Assembly (NCBI GenBank): GCA_023417065.1
Contig: JAEZGH010000048.1
Span: 1-64,000 of the forward strand
Reading direction: 5' to 3'
From: Bacteroidota bacterium
GTDB taxonomy: Bacteria > Bacteroidota > Bacteroidia > Cytophagales > Cyclobacteriaceae
DNA: 64,000 nucleotides
Part shown: positions 52,935-61,968 of the stretch, piece after piece
Numbering within the stretch: position 1 is the stretch's first letter
How the letters are laid out: every line of letters begins with the position of its first letter
Program-made: the position numbers and the translations under genes
The notes under the pieces: model-generated
Told to the model about the DNA's origin: nothing
What the model saw: only the letters and a program-made list of their open reading frames with translations
Database searches by the model: none

Positions 52935-53585
52935 ATGAACGTCGGACTCCGTATCCATAAAGAAGTAGCTGTCTGTGCCCTTCGCGGCGTGGTGTTGATT
53001 GTATTCCTGCTCATGGCGAATGTATCCTATGGGCAGCAATGGCCTTTTCAATACTGGCACGAGGGACGCATAGTCCTGCTGCAGGGGGATACGCTGAAGG
53101 GTGCGGTGAAGTACGATCTTGAACAAAACGTGGTTCAGTTTGGTACCGGCGCGGGAACGTTCGAAGCATATTCTTCCCGCAAGGTTCTGTTTTTCGAAAT
53201 CTTCGATAAGACTGTGAACAAATACCGACAGTTTTACGCATTGCCCTATACACGCGCGGGCTCTTACGCCACGCCAACTTTTTTTGAGTTGCTCGAGGAC
53301 GGGAAGATGACCCTTCTCGCCCGCGAGGCGCTTGAATACAGAACGTATTCATATGGATTTTATGGCGGGTCCTATACGCGCCAGATTCTCGTTCATAAAT
53401 ATTTTTTCCTCGATGAAAAAGGTAACATTGAAGAGTTCACCGGTGGCAAAGCCAACCTGCTCAATATGATGGGCCGGAGTGCCGACACCGTCGAAAAATA
53501 CATGCGGTCCAATCGTCTCAAGATTGACGAGAAATATGATTTTGCGAGGATAGTGGAGTATTATAATTCGCTCCAGGGAAGCTGA
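52935..53585 (+). CDS. Exported protein of unknown function
   Basis: A 216-residue protein starting directly after the ribBA stop. Hydrophobic export segment about 12-33 (ends VSYGQQ). The mature part opens with WHEGRIVLLQGDTLKGAVKYD and has recurring short beta strands and aromatic residues (YRTYSYGFYGGSYTRQ), followed by a helical end. This pattern (WxxGxvvLxxGdtlkG) is frequent in uncharacterised Bacteroidota exported proteins; I know no function. Co-transcription with ribBA is likely but a functional link is not. Confidence 0.82.
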   Translation: MNVGLRIHKEVAVCALRGVVLIVFLLMANVSYGQQWPFQYWHEGRIVLLQGDTLKGAVKYDLEQNVVQFGTGAGTFEAYSSRKVLFFEIFDKTVNKYRQFYALPYTRAGSYATPTFFELLEDGKMTLLAREALEYRTYSYGFYGGSYTRQILVHKYFFLDEKGNIEEFTGGKANLLNMMGRSADTVEKYMRSNRLKIDEKYDFARIVEYYNSLQGS

Positions 53586-53761
53586 GATTTGATTGCCGGT
53601 TACCCGGTGCCAGTGCCCGGTGCAATCCAGATCGCACAGCAGAATTGTCATCCTTCAATCCTTCTCCTCCTGGGCACGCCTCAAACATTTGCAGGAGATG
53701 GTTTAATCAGAAATCAGGAATCAGAAATTCTTCGTAACTAGCAACCAATTCTTTTTTTGCT

Positions 53762-54541
53762 ATGAGCAGACCTCTGATACTTGTATCCAATGATGATGGT
53801 ATAACTTCGAAAGGCATCTTCACGCTGGTGAATGCTATGAAGCAGCTTGGTGACGTAATTGTCGTTGCTCCTGACAGTCCGCAGTCGGGGATGGGGCATG
53901 CCATCACAGTAGGCGAGACGTTGCGGCTTGAGGAGAACTTCATATTCGAAGGCGTTCGCGCGTTTGAGTGTTCAGGTACTCCTGCCGACTGTGTGAAGAT
54001 GGCGCGTCATTTTGTGTTGAAAGGTCAGCGTCAGCCCGATGTGATTGTCAGCGGCGTAAACCACGGCAGCAACAGCTCGATCAGTGTGTTGTATTCCGGT
54101 ACGATGTCTGCAGCCATAGAAGGTGCAATCGAAGGAACCCCCTCAATTGGTTTCTCATTATGTGATTACAGCCACAAAGCGGAGATGGATCACATTGAGA
54201 AGTACCTCATCTCTATCACGGATACGGTATTGAAGAAAGGACTGCCGAAGGGCGTCGCGTTGAATGTGAATTTTCCCGCAAAGCAGAATGAGTCGATTAA
54301 AGGTGTGCGTGTATGCCGTCAGGCCAATGCTAAATGGGAGGAGGATTTTGACGTGCGCATTGATCCGCATGGAAGACGTTATTTCTGGATGGTGGGCAAT
54401 TTTGTCAACTTCGACAAGGGAGAAGACAACGACGAGTGGGCGATTGCTAATAATTACGTATCTGTTGTTCCTTGTCAGTTTGACCTGACCGCGCATTCGG
54501 CTATTCCGCTGCTGAATGAGGATTGGGATATTCTTAGGTAA
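53762..54541 (+). CDS. surE: 5'/3'-nucleotidase SurE
   Basis: A 259-residue stationary-phase survival nucleotidase that dephosphorylates nucleoside monophosphates. The metal-binding pair is in the N-terminal VSNDDGI (D11, D12 region); further ligand motifs are SPQSGMGHAITV and VSGVNHGSNSS; the length is typical. Upstream, 53586-53761 (176 bp) shows no clear promoter. The gene is followed by a 1.6-kb repeat tract. Confidence 0.95.
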   Translation: MSRPLILVSNDDGITSKGIFTLVNAMKQLGDVIVVAPDSPQSGMGHAITVGETLRLEENFIFEGVRAFECSGTPADCVKMARHFVLKGQRQPDVIVSGVNHGSNSSISVLYSGTMSAAIEGAIEGTPSIGFSLCDYSHKAEMDHIEKYLISITDTVLKKGLPKGVALNVNFPAKQNESIKGVRVCRQANAKWEEDFDVRIDPHGRRYFWMVGNFVNFDKGEDNDEWAIANNYVSVVPCQFDLTAHSAIPLLNEDWDILR

Positions 54542-54663
54542 TTTCTGATTTCTGAATTCTGATTGGGGTTGTGTGCATCTGAAATTGTTAGGTTGAATTC
54601 TTTAGGTGTGTACTCCTGATGCGTGAGGTGTTAACATGGCGGTTGCTAGTTCATCTCGGCGTG

Positions 54664-54833
54664 CTACAAACATACAGTCCCTACAGGACGGAGATTGCTC
54701 GATTCTTATAGAGCGTTAATGAATCTTTTGCGTTGCGGCCTTCATATTGGGTAGGCGTTGACATATCATCCCTATACAGGACGGGGTATTTCATTGTTAT
54801 GTCGGCTCCAAACATATCGTCCCTATGGGACGG
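54664..54833 (+). repeat. Three copies of a palindromic ACAAACATATCGTCCCTATGGGACG-like repeat, left cluster
   Basis: Copies at 54664-54692, 54757-54786 and 54806-54833 share an ACAAACATAT-type leader and a palindromic core CGTCCC-TA-GGGACG (two copies have an inserted CA, ctacaggacg and ctatacaggacg). A degenerate relative (gtgttaacatggcgg) lies just before, near 54630. The tract 54542-56160 holds no credible protein gene. Confidence 0.7.
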
Positions 54834-54859
54834 ATATGATAGTCTCATTCGAGAAGATC

Positions 54860-55341
54860 AACCTTATCAACCTTAGTAACATAACGCACGACCACCACCC
54901 TAACCTTATCAACCTTATAGTCCGTGCCGGGCACCAGAAGCCGGCAGAATTCAAGAGCAACGGTCCGAGGCGTTTGGTTAGCGAAACCTTATTCTCGTAC
55001 CGGCAAGGTGCCTGTGGTGTCACTCAACGTAATGCACGAGTCGATCAGTTTCAGTGGGCAATTTCTGTTTCCGGGTTCTTTCGCTATTCTGCGATGGATA
55101 AGGTCGATAAGGTCGCGTATATTCTTTATGCCGTGTTACTAAGGTTGATAAGGTTTTCTACGCGATCTTCTTCGCGCACGAAATGAGATGAGAATTTCGC
55201 TCACAATGTTATTCACGCGGATGTGATCATGAACGCAGCCGATCGAATGGCAACAACGCATCCTCGTTCCGCAAAATGTATTACGCTACATTCCTTCATT
55301 TCCGCCCGCCGTTAACATGGCGTTCCTACGGGACGCGGGTG
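54860..55341 (+). repeat. Long direct repeat, unit 1, with nested inverted repeats
   Basis: This 482-bp unit is repeated at 55348-55769 with over 90 % identity by eye. Inside it a perfect 21-bp inverted repeat joins 54861-54881 to 55135-55155, and a second 16-bp pair (54903-54918 with 55098-55113, one mismatch) is nested within, so the first 295 bp could form a double-stem cruciform. Open frames here and in the second copy are read in several frames without family resemblance and are taken as non-coding. Confidence 0.8.
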
Positions 55342-55347
55342 GTCGTT

Positions 55348-55769
55348 CAACCTTATCAACCTTAGTAACATAACGCACAACCAGCACCCTAACCTTATCA
55401 ACCTTATAGTCCGTGCCGGGCACCAGAAGCCGGCAGAATTCAAGAGCAACGGTCCGAGGCGTTTGGTTAGCGAAACCTTATTCTCGTACCGGCGAGGTGC
55501 CTGTTGTATCACTCAACGTAATGCACGGGTCGATCAGTTTCCGGGGATATTCTTTATGCCGTGTTACTGAGGTTGATAAGATTTTGTACGCGACCTTCTC
55601 CGCGCACGAAATGGGATGATAATTTCGCTCACAATGTTATTCACGCGGACGTGATCATGAACGCAGCCGATCGAATGGCAACAACGCATCCTCGTTCCGC
55701 AAAATGTATTACGTTACATTCCTTCATTTCCGCCCGCCGTTAACATGGCGTTCCTACGGGACGCGGGTG
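55348..55769 (+). repeat. Long direct repeat, unit 2 (60-bp deletion)
   Basis: Second copy of the 54860-55341 unit. A 60-bp block present in unit 1 after cagtttc (near 55055) is missing, which removes the inner right arm; the outer right arm has two mismatches (gttactgaggttgataagat). The last 200 bp, ending in the GTTAACATGGCGTTCCTACG-type palindrome, are almost unchanged. Confidence 0.8.
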
Positions 55770-55953
55770 ATCTATTGTTCCGTGTTCTACAAACATATCG
55801 TCCCTATGGGACGATTACGCGATGTTTTTTGATCGTGTCAGCAGAATGGATGGGTGCCTGCCTTGAATGCATGAGGTGTTAATATGCCGTTCCCACGGGA
55901 CGCGGGCAATCAATTGGTTCGTATTCTACAAACATGTCGTTCCGCTGGGACGG
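55740..55953 (+). repeat. Alternating palindromic repeats, right cluster
   Basis: Two related 30-bp repeats alternate at about 45-bp spacing: type B (GTTAACATGGCGTTCCTACG then ggacgcggg) at 55740-55769 and 55876-55906, and type A (TTCTACAAACATATCGTCCC then tatgggacg) at 55785-55814 and 55924-55953. Each core is a CGTTCC/GTCCC...GGGACG palindrome. A further type B copy is at 55311-55341. Bases 55954-56160 show nothing I can name. Confidence 0.7.
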
Positions 55954-56160
55954 TTCTTTGATTCGCTTTTTAGAAGCAGGCCCTTAAAATATATCGCAAT
56001 CGTCTCCTTCATTTAGTCCACGAACCGATGAACGACATAATTACAAGGTATCGTCATCCCTGGACCACGAAATTTAGAAACTTGAATCTCCTCTCTACGA
56101 AGAAATTCATGGGAGCCTCCCTTCACTCCAAATCAAAACGGAGAGATCAGAAACCTGAAC

Positions 56161-56361
56161 TCATTTCGCATCGCGGAAATCTTCCAGCGAATTGGTGTCT
56201 GCCCTGTTTTTGGTGGTTTTGCCGCGGTCTTTGTTTCGGGCAGCTTCATCGTTGAGATTGTCCTCCGGGTTAAGGTCGATGTCCGGGCGGGCGTCGCCAT
56301 CGATAATGGGCGTACGTGGTCGTAAATCTTTTTCTTTATCGTCGTTTGCAGGTGTGTTCAT
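56161..56361 (-). CDS. Small hydrophilic, probably disordered protein
   Basis: A 66-residue protein with no hydrophobic segment, made almost only of Asp, Asn, Glu, Lys, Arg and Pro (for example DIDLNPEDNLNDEAARNKDR). I do not recognise a family, but short, charged, cytoplasmic peptides of this look are common in Bacteroidota and the frame is clean. It lies downstream of priA on the same strand with a 60-bp gap. It may be disordered or a stress-related hydrophilin-like peptide; function unknown. Confidence 0.65.
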   Translation of the reverse strand: MNTPANDDKEKDLRPRTPIIDGDARPDIDLNPEDNLNDEAARNKDRGKTTKNRADTNSLEDFRDAK

Positions 56362-56421
56362 ACGCTTTGCTTTCTGAAGGAAGCGTAAAATGTCGTGCCT
56401 GTGGCCATACCGTTGCGCGCA

Positions 56422-58920
56422 TCAGAGCGGGTCGACGTCGACAATGAACCGCGTGTTCCGATGCTCTTTTTCAGCGTTGAGCGTGTTGACAATATCTGCG
56501 ATCGTCTTCTTGATGAACGATAAATCCACCTTTCCTTTGGGGATTTTCAATAGTATCGTCATCAGATACTGGTTGCGTATTTTCCCGATCAGAGGTTCTG
56601 CCGGTCCGAGAATACGGACGCCACTGAGTTGTTCGCGAAGCATCGCCGCAAGATGATTGGCTGAGGATACGCAGTTTTTCTTGTCAATGTGTTTTGCGGT
56701 GATCTCGATCAGTCGCGTGAACGGCGGGTAGCCATGTTGTTGGCGGTCCCGCAGCTCGTTGTCGTAGAAGCGGTCCAGGTCATTGCGCAGAATTAATTGG
56801 AGCAGCGGGTGCGAGGGACTTGACGTCTGGATAATCACCGTTCCGGCTTTGTCTCTTCGCCCGGCGCGTCCGCTTACTTGTGTGATCAGCTGGAATGCGC
56901 GTTCATGGGAACGGAAATCCGGAAAGTGTAACATTCTGTCGGCATTGAATATCCCCACAAGGCTCACGCGATCGAAGTCCAGTCCCTTTGTAACCATCTG
57001 CGTGCCTACGAGGATTTGCGTGTCACCTTTTTCGAACTCGCCGATAATTGTTTCATAACCCGTCTTGGAACGCGTGGTGTCGAGGTCCATTCTCCGGATT
57101 GACGTCTCCGGGAATTCGAAGTTGAGTTCTTCCTCGAGCTTCTCGGTGCCGTAGCCCACCGTCTTCAGTCGCGTAGACGAACATACCGGACACGCCGCCG
57201 GTATCTTTTCGCGATAACCACAGTAGTGGCATATCAGCGCGTGACGAAACTGATGGTACGTGAGACTAACGGCGCAGTTCACGCATTGCGGGACCCAGCC
57301 ACAGTCTTCACAACTCATCACAGGAGAGTAGCCGCGTCGGTTTTGGAAGATGATCACCTGTTCACCCTTGGAGAGAGTCTCCTGAATGTTTCGGAGTAGC
57401 AGTCCGGAGAATTCGCCTTTGATGGTTTTGCGTTTTCGCTCCATCCCCATATCAGCAATCCGGATAACGGGAAGGACGGCATTTCCATAACGCTGATTCA
57501 GGGTTACATAACCATATCTGCCCTGCCTGGCGTTGAAGTATGATTCTACTGAAGGCGTTGCTGACCCGAGTAGTGCTTTAGCATGATGAAGTTGGGCAAG
57601 CATCACCGCCGCATCGCGCGCGTGATACCGCGGTGCAGGCTCCTGTTGTTTGTATGAGGTCTCGTGTTCCTCGTCAACGATTACCAGACCCAGGTTGTCG
57701 AACGGAAGAAACACCGATGACCGCACGCCGACGATGAATCGGAATTTCCCTTCAAGCACACCGTTCCATACTTCTACGCGTTCGTTGTCGGAGAACCTCG
57801 AGTGATAAACACCCATTTGATTGCCGAATACTTTTTTCAGGCGCTGCACGATCTGTGTGGTCAGCGCAATTTCCGGCAGAAGGTATAACACCTGTGATCC
57901 CGAGTCGAGAGCCTGACGGATGAGGTTGATATAGATTTCCGTCTTCCCACTCCCGGTAATCCCCTGGAACAACGTTGTCTGATGTGAATTGAAGGACGTG
58001 AGTATTTCGTTGAAGGCGTGTTGCTGCTCGGGACTCAGTACGGACGCAGCACCCGTGCCCTGGATGTCGTCAGGAAAACGCGATACGATGCGGTCGAAGA
58101 ATTCCAGGATGTTATTTTTTACCAGCGTATTCAACGATGCTTCTGAAATATCCGGCGCGTCGAGCAAAACCGACTTTGGACACCCCGTGTCGTTCCGGGA
58201 CTTGTCGCTCAGCACAGGCACCAGCTGAAGGTACCGCAGTAACACCGCTTCCTGTTTGGGCTTTGATGATAGCTTTTCGAATACCTCTTCAATTTTCTCC
58301 GCGTCGAGGAATTCTTCAGTGAGCCGGACGCGTCGCTCCGTTTTTGGCTTGTATTTATCCCTGACTTCTTCGTACAGTATAATAGCTTCCTTCTTTACCA
58401 GGGATTTGAGGATGTTGTAAACGTTTTTGACCTCAAGCAGCTTACTGATATCGGAATATTCCAGCGGTTCGTGCTGTAACCGCCGGAGCAGTATAAGTTC
58501 TTTTTCTGTCAGCAAGTGGTCCTGACTCTCCAGGTCGAAGGCAGGGTTGAGCTGAACTTTGGATTCACTCGAGAGTTTCAGTCCACTGGGCAACGCCGCA
58601 TTCAGCACCTCACCGCTGCTGCATACATAATATTGTGCGATCCATTCGAAAAAGCGAAGCTGTACCGGGCTCACAGACGGGAATGCGTCCAACACATCCA
58701 AAAGAGACTTTGCGGTATAGTCTGTGGGGGGCTGATGTGAAAGGGAAATGATCACGCCTGTAAGTACTTTGCGATCACCAAAGGGCACAATTGCCCGTTG
58801 ACCAGTCTGGATGACGTCGTTGAACTGTGCCGGCACCCGGTACGTGAACAGTTTTGGTACAGGTACCGGAAGCAGGAGCTCTGCGAACAAGGTGGTAGAA
58901 TGGATTGTTTCCTCTGTCAT
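56422..58920 (-). CDS. priA: Primosomal protein N' (replication restart helicase)
   Basis: An 832-residue PriA: N-terminal 3'-end DNA-binding domain (about 8-105), winged helix, helicase core with Walker A GITGSGKTE and DEEH box, a zinc-binding insertion with eight cysteines (CEDC, CVNC, CHYC, CPVC), helicase C-lobe (GTQMVTKGLDFDRVSLVGI, SGRAGR) and C-terminal domain. It reloads the replisome at stalled forks. All motifs are intact. It contrasts with the zinc-less primase in the same window. It stands as the head of its small transcript. Confidence 0.95.
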   Translation of the reverse strand: MTEETIHSTTLFAELLLPVPVPKLFTYRVPAQFNDVIQTGQRAIVPFGDRKVLTGVIISLSHQPPTDYTAKSLLDVLDAFPSVSPVQLRFFEWIAQYYVCSSGEVLNAALPSGLKLSSESKVQLNPAFDLESQDHLLTEKELILLRRLQHEPLEYSDISKLLEVKNVYNILKSLVKKEAIILYEEVRDKYKPKTERRVRLTEEFLDAEKIEEVFEKLSSKPKQEAVLLRYLQLVPVLSDKSRNDTGCPKSVLLDAPDISEASLNTLVKNNILEFFDRIVSRFPDDIQGTGAASVLSPEQQHAFNEILTSFNSHQTTLFQGITGSGKTEIYINLIRQALDSGSQVLYLLPEIALTTQIVQRLKKVFGNQMGVYHSRFSDNERVEVWNGVLEGKFRFIVGVRSSVFLPFDNLGLVIVDEEHETSYKQQEPAPRYHARDAAVMLAQLHHAKALLGSATPSVESYFNARQGRYGYVTLNQRYGNAVLPVIRIADMGMERKRKTIKGEFSGLLLRNIQETLSKGEQVIIFQNRRGYSPVMSCEDCGWVPQCVNCAVSLTYHQFRHALICHYCGYREKIPAACPVCSSTRLKTVGYGTEKLEEELNFEFPETSIRRMDLDTTRSKTGYETIIGEFEKGDTQILVGTQMVTKGLDFDRVSLVGIFNADRMLHFPDFRSHERAFQLITQVSGRAGRRDKAGTVIIQTSSPSHPLLQLILRNDLDRFYDNELRDRQQHGYPPFTRLIEITAKHIDKKNCVSSANHLAAMLREQLSGVRILGPAEPLIGKIRNQYLMTILLKIPKGKVDLSFIKKTIADIVNTLNAEKEHRNTRFIVDVDPL

Positions 58921-58992
58921 TCCAGGCTGGCTTTCCTGAATCAGCTTGAAAGATAGTGTTTCGGTGCACGAATAGGCAACCGATGGGGGAGA

Positions 58993-59823
58993 TTAGTTGT
59001 TTGCCTGTTTTTCCAGGTTCACTTTCATACGCTCGCGGTAATGCTCCAGCGCCTTTTCAAACCGCGCCGGATTTTTCTCGCGGTTATAGTGCCACCGTGA
59101 CTTCAGGAGCAGGATGAGTTCCATCAGCTCTTCATCGTTCATGTCAGCGACAGCTTTGTTCTTCAGGTGCGGATACTTTTTCGGATTCAATTGATTGATA
59201 AGTTCCGGAACGCGAAACTGCATGACGTAATTAAAACACTGTTCCGGGGTGGCGTATTTTTCGATGCCGAATCCGAATTCAAGATCCTGAAGCCGGCCAT
59301 CCCATTCTACGGCCTCCAGCTCTGCGTGACGTTTCTTCTGTATATCATAGATCATGTCGCACATGCAGTGAGGCTTGTCGTCAATTTCGGTGTGGCGGAA
59401 CAGAAACCTCGTACCGTAGTTGATGAAAATCTGTTGTGTGAGTGTCGTGTGAACGTGGTTTGGAAAAATCGCCGTATAGACGCGCATGAAGTTTTCCGGC
59501 ATGGGTGGCGCTTCTTTCACGCGCTCTGCATATTCAACCATCTCGTCATTCGACAGCAGCAGGTGCCACCGTGAACTGATAAGCCAGTAGGCGATTCCGA
59601 TCTCGAGAATGGTAAGAATGACAAAGCTGAAAAAGAAATACTTCAGCATCCGCAGAATGCGGTTCCCCTTCTTGATAACGACGATTTCTTTTTTGGGAGA
59701 CGGTGGCTTGTAGGCACCCGTAATCACAGGTGGAGGCGTACTCTTCCCTGCCGCAGGATCAGTCTGCAACGGTTCCGTTCCGTTGGGTGGTGGGGTCGGC
59801 GTTGGAGGAGTCTGGGTGTCCAT
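58993..59823 (-). CDS. Membrane protein with a GT51-like (peptidoglycan transglycosylase) motif
   Basis: A 276-residue protein with a Pro/Thr-rich cytoplasmic head (1-45), one membrane helix (about 60-82) and an extracytoplasmic helical domain. Residues 126-131 read TTLTQQ, followed by IFINYG, similar to the G-x-S-T-[IL]-T-Q-Q-x-x-K-N block of GT51 transglycosylases, and residues 165-200 (KRHAELEAVEW ... TPEQCFNYVM) loosely match the block after it. The catalytic E-D-x2-F-x2-H block is not visible, so it may be an inactive or very divergent relative. This is a tentative reading; otherwise the protein is of unknown function. Confidence 0.6.
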   Translation of the reverse strand: MDTQTPPTPTPPPNGTEPLQTDPAAGKSTPPPVITGAYKPPSPKKEIVVIKKGNRILRMLKYFFFSFVILTILEIGIAYWLISSRWHLLLSNDEMVEYAERVKEAPPMPENFMRVYTAIFPNHVHTTLTQQIFINYGTRFLFRHTEIDDKPHCMCDMIYDIQKKRHAELEAVEWDGRLQDLEFGFGIEKYATPEQCFNYVMQFRVPELINQLNPKKYPHLKNKAVADMNDEELMELILLLKSRWHYNREKNPARFEKALEHYRERMKVNLEKQANN

Positions 59824-59922
59824 CTGCGGGCATAATACCTTTACAGCTTGCTAAAATAGCAAGAAGGCAGCATTACTTCATCCCGGTGTATGGAAAACCG
59901 TTTTTATGAACATTTCTCCGCG

Positions 59923-61965
59923 CTAGCGGTTGTCGAGTTCGCGGATTTTCTTCGTGACCGCCTCTATGCCATGGACCGGATCAAAGCATGTGTTGTTAAA
60001 ACATACATAAAGCGTGGTTTTGTTTCCCTTGACAGTTTTGTCTGATAACAACGGTAGGGCACTCGTTGTACGCGTGCCCATCACTTGTGTGAACGGTTGA
60101 AACTCAATATGAAACTCCTGGCGCAGGGTTTCAATGTCGTCGCCTACAAAAGCCAGCTCGACAAGGCCTTTTTTAATTTCGGTATAAAGGATTGCCCAGT
60201 TGCTCATGTAGTAGGGTTCATCAACAATCAGCTGACTCATTCCGGAAGTCATACGTTCTGCGGTTTCGCGCCAGTCTTTCCGGTCGAGGATTGTTCCCAG
60301 TCGGAAAAGACTCCACGCCATCATTGAATTGGAAGACGGAATCACGTTGTCGAAGATCTCTTTTTTACGGCTGATAAGTTTTTCGCCTTTCGCCGATGTA
60401 TAGAAGAAGTAGCCGTCTTCCTTGTCGAAGAAATTCTCGAATACATGGTTTGTGAACGCTTCGGCGCGTTTGATCCAGTACTCGTCGAAGGTTACTTCGT
60501 AGAGCTTGATTTGTGATTGAATCAGCGCAGCGTAGTCGTCGAGGAATCCGGTGATACCACTGCGTTTCTCCTTGAAGGATCGGTACACGACAGTGCCATC
60601 CATGATTTCATTTTCAAGAAAGCGCATATTGAGCGTGGCTGCTTTCAGAAAGCGCTTGTCGTCAAAAGCCTTATAAGCATCAGTCAGTCCGCAGATCATC
60701 ATAGCATTCCATGCGGTGATAACCTTGTCGTCCAGGCCCGGTGCCACGCGCGCATTTCTTTCGCGGAGGAGCGATTTCTTCGCCCGGCGGAGTATCGCTT
60801 CCCACTCTTTGTTATCGAGGTTTGTTTCCTCAAGGAAGAATTCGTCGGTTTTATGACGGTTCAGGATATTTGACTCGTGTTCCCAGTTGCCCTTCTCCGT
60901 AACGTTGTAGTAGTCACAAATCAGCGGGGCTTCATCTTCGAGTACGCGTTCAATCTCCGATTTTTTCCAGATGTAATATTTTCCTTCCACGCCTTCGCTG
61001 TCAGCATCCAAAGCGGAATAAAATGCGCCGAGGTCGGATGTCATTTCGCGTTGCAGCCAGTCGAAACACTCGTATACGATGGTTTTGTATTCTTCATCTT
61101 TTGTTACTGCAAATGCCTCAGCGTAAAGACTGATAAGCTGGGCATTGTCGTACAGCATTTTTTCAAAGTGAGGTGCGAACCAGTAGGCGTCAACCGAATA
61201 TCGTGCGAAGCCGCCACCGATCTGATCATAAATTCCGCCTCGTGCAATTCGTTTCAGCGTAAGGTTCAATTGAAGGAGCGCTGCATCATCTTGTGTGATT
61301 CTGTAATACCGCAGCAACCATTGCCATACCGACGGCATGATGAACTTCGGGGCTTTGTCCATACCGCCCCATTCGGTATCGAATTTTGATTCGAGTTTCC
61401 TGAAGATGTTTTGCAATTCTGCTTTAATTTCTGCAGTTGTCGGGCCTGCAGAGGTAAACGCTGAGATTTCGGATCGCTGCAGATGAAGGCGAAGTTCTTC
61501 GGCGGTTTCCTCCAGTTTCGTGCGTTGTTTTTGAAATGCGAGGTTGATATTGGTAAGCACCTGTTTCCACAGGTCGGGAGAAAAATAGGTTCCTCCAAAG
61601 AATGGCTTTTGATCAGGAGTCAGAAATACGTTGAGCGGCCATCCACCCTGAATACCGAGTGCATGAACAGCGTCCATGTATATCTGATCAACATCGGGAC
61701 GTTCTTCGCGATCGACTTTGATGCAGACGTAGTGTTCATTCATGAGGGCAGCGACTTCATCATTCTCGAACGATTCGCGTTCCATTACATGACACCAATG
61801 ACAGGAGGAGTAGCCGATGCTCACAAGGAGCGGTTTGTCTTCAGCTTTCGCTCTTTCGAGTGCTTCTGGTCCCCATTCGTACCAGTCAACCGGATTATGC
61901 GCATGCTGCAGCAAATAGGGTGACGTGGAATTTATCAGGCGATTGGTCTTTTGTTCGGTGATCAT
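59923..61965 (-). CDS. Thioredoxin-domain protein, YyaL/SSP411 (DUF255) family
   Basis: A 680-residue cytoplasmic protein: N-terminal thioredoxin-like domain (about 4-165) with the pair C55-H-W-C58 (SSCHWCHVMERESF), then an (alpha/alpha)6 barrel like glycoside hydrolases and epimerases (about 185-600) with GGIYDQIGGGFARYSVD and HFEKMLYDNAQL. The family is widespread and essentially uncharacterised; redox or carbohydrate roles have been suggested. Length is normal. It lies 3 bp after the GSCFA gene, so the two are co-transcribed. Confidence 0.93.
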   Translation of the reverse strand: MITEQKTNRLINSTSPYLLQHAHNPVDWYEWGPEALERAKAEDKPLLVSIGYSSCHWCHVMERESFENDEVAALMNEHYVCIKVDREERPDVDQIYMDAVHALGIQGGWPLNVFLTPDQKPFFGGTYFSPDLWKQVLTNINLAFQKQRTKLEETAEELRLHLQRSEISAFTSAGPTTAEIKAELQNIFRKLESKFDTEWGGMDKAPKFIMPSVWQWLLRYYRITQDDAALLQLNLTLKRIARGGIYDQIGGGFARYSVDAYWFAPHFEKMLYDNAQLISLYAEAFAVTKDEEYKTIVYECFDWLQREMTSDLGAFYSALDADSEGVEGKYYIWKKSEIERVLEDEAPLICDYYNVTEKGNWEHESNILNRHKTDEFFLEETNLDNKEWEAILRRAKKSLLRERNARVAPGLDDKVITAWNAMMICGLTDAYKAFDDKRFLKAATLNMRFLENEIMDGTVVYRSFKEKRSGITGFLDDYAALIQSQIKLYEVTFDEYWIKRAEAFTNHVFENFFDKEDGYFFYTSAKGEKLISRKKEIFDNVIPSSNSMMAWSLFRLGTILDRKDWRETAERMTSGMSQLIVDEPYYMSNWAILYTEIKKGLVELAFVGDDIETLRQEFHIEFQPFTQVMGTRTTSALPLLSDKTVKGNKTTLYVCFNNTCFDPVHGIEAVTKKIRELDNR

Positions 61966-61968
61966 GGG

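Noticed and set aside
54758..55186. 142-codon open frame in the duplicated repeat
   Set aside because: It spans palindromic repeats and inverted-repeat arms, and the second copy breaks the frame; the reverse strand is equally open.
54542..55953. CRISPR-like array of 30-bp repeats
   Set aside because: Repeats are palindromic, of two types, unevenly spaced and diverged, and no cas gene is present in the window.
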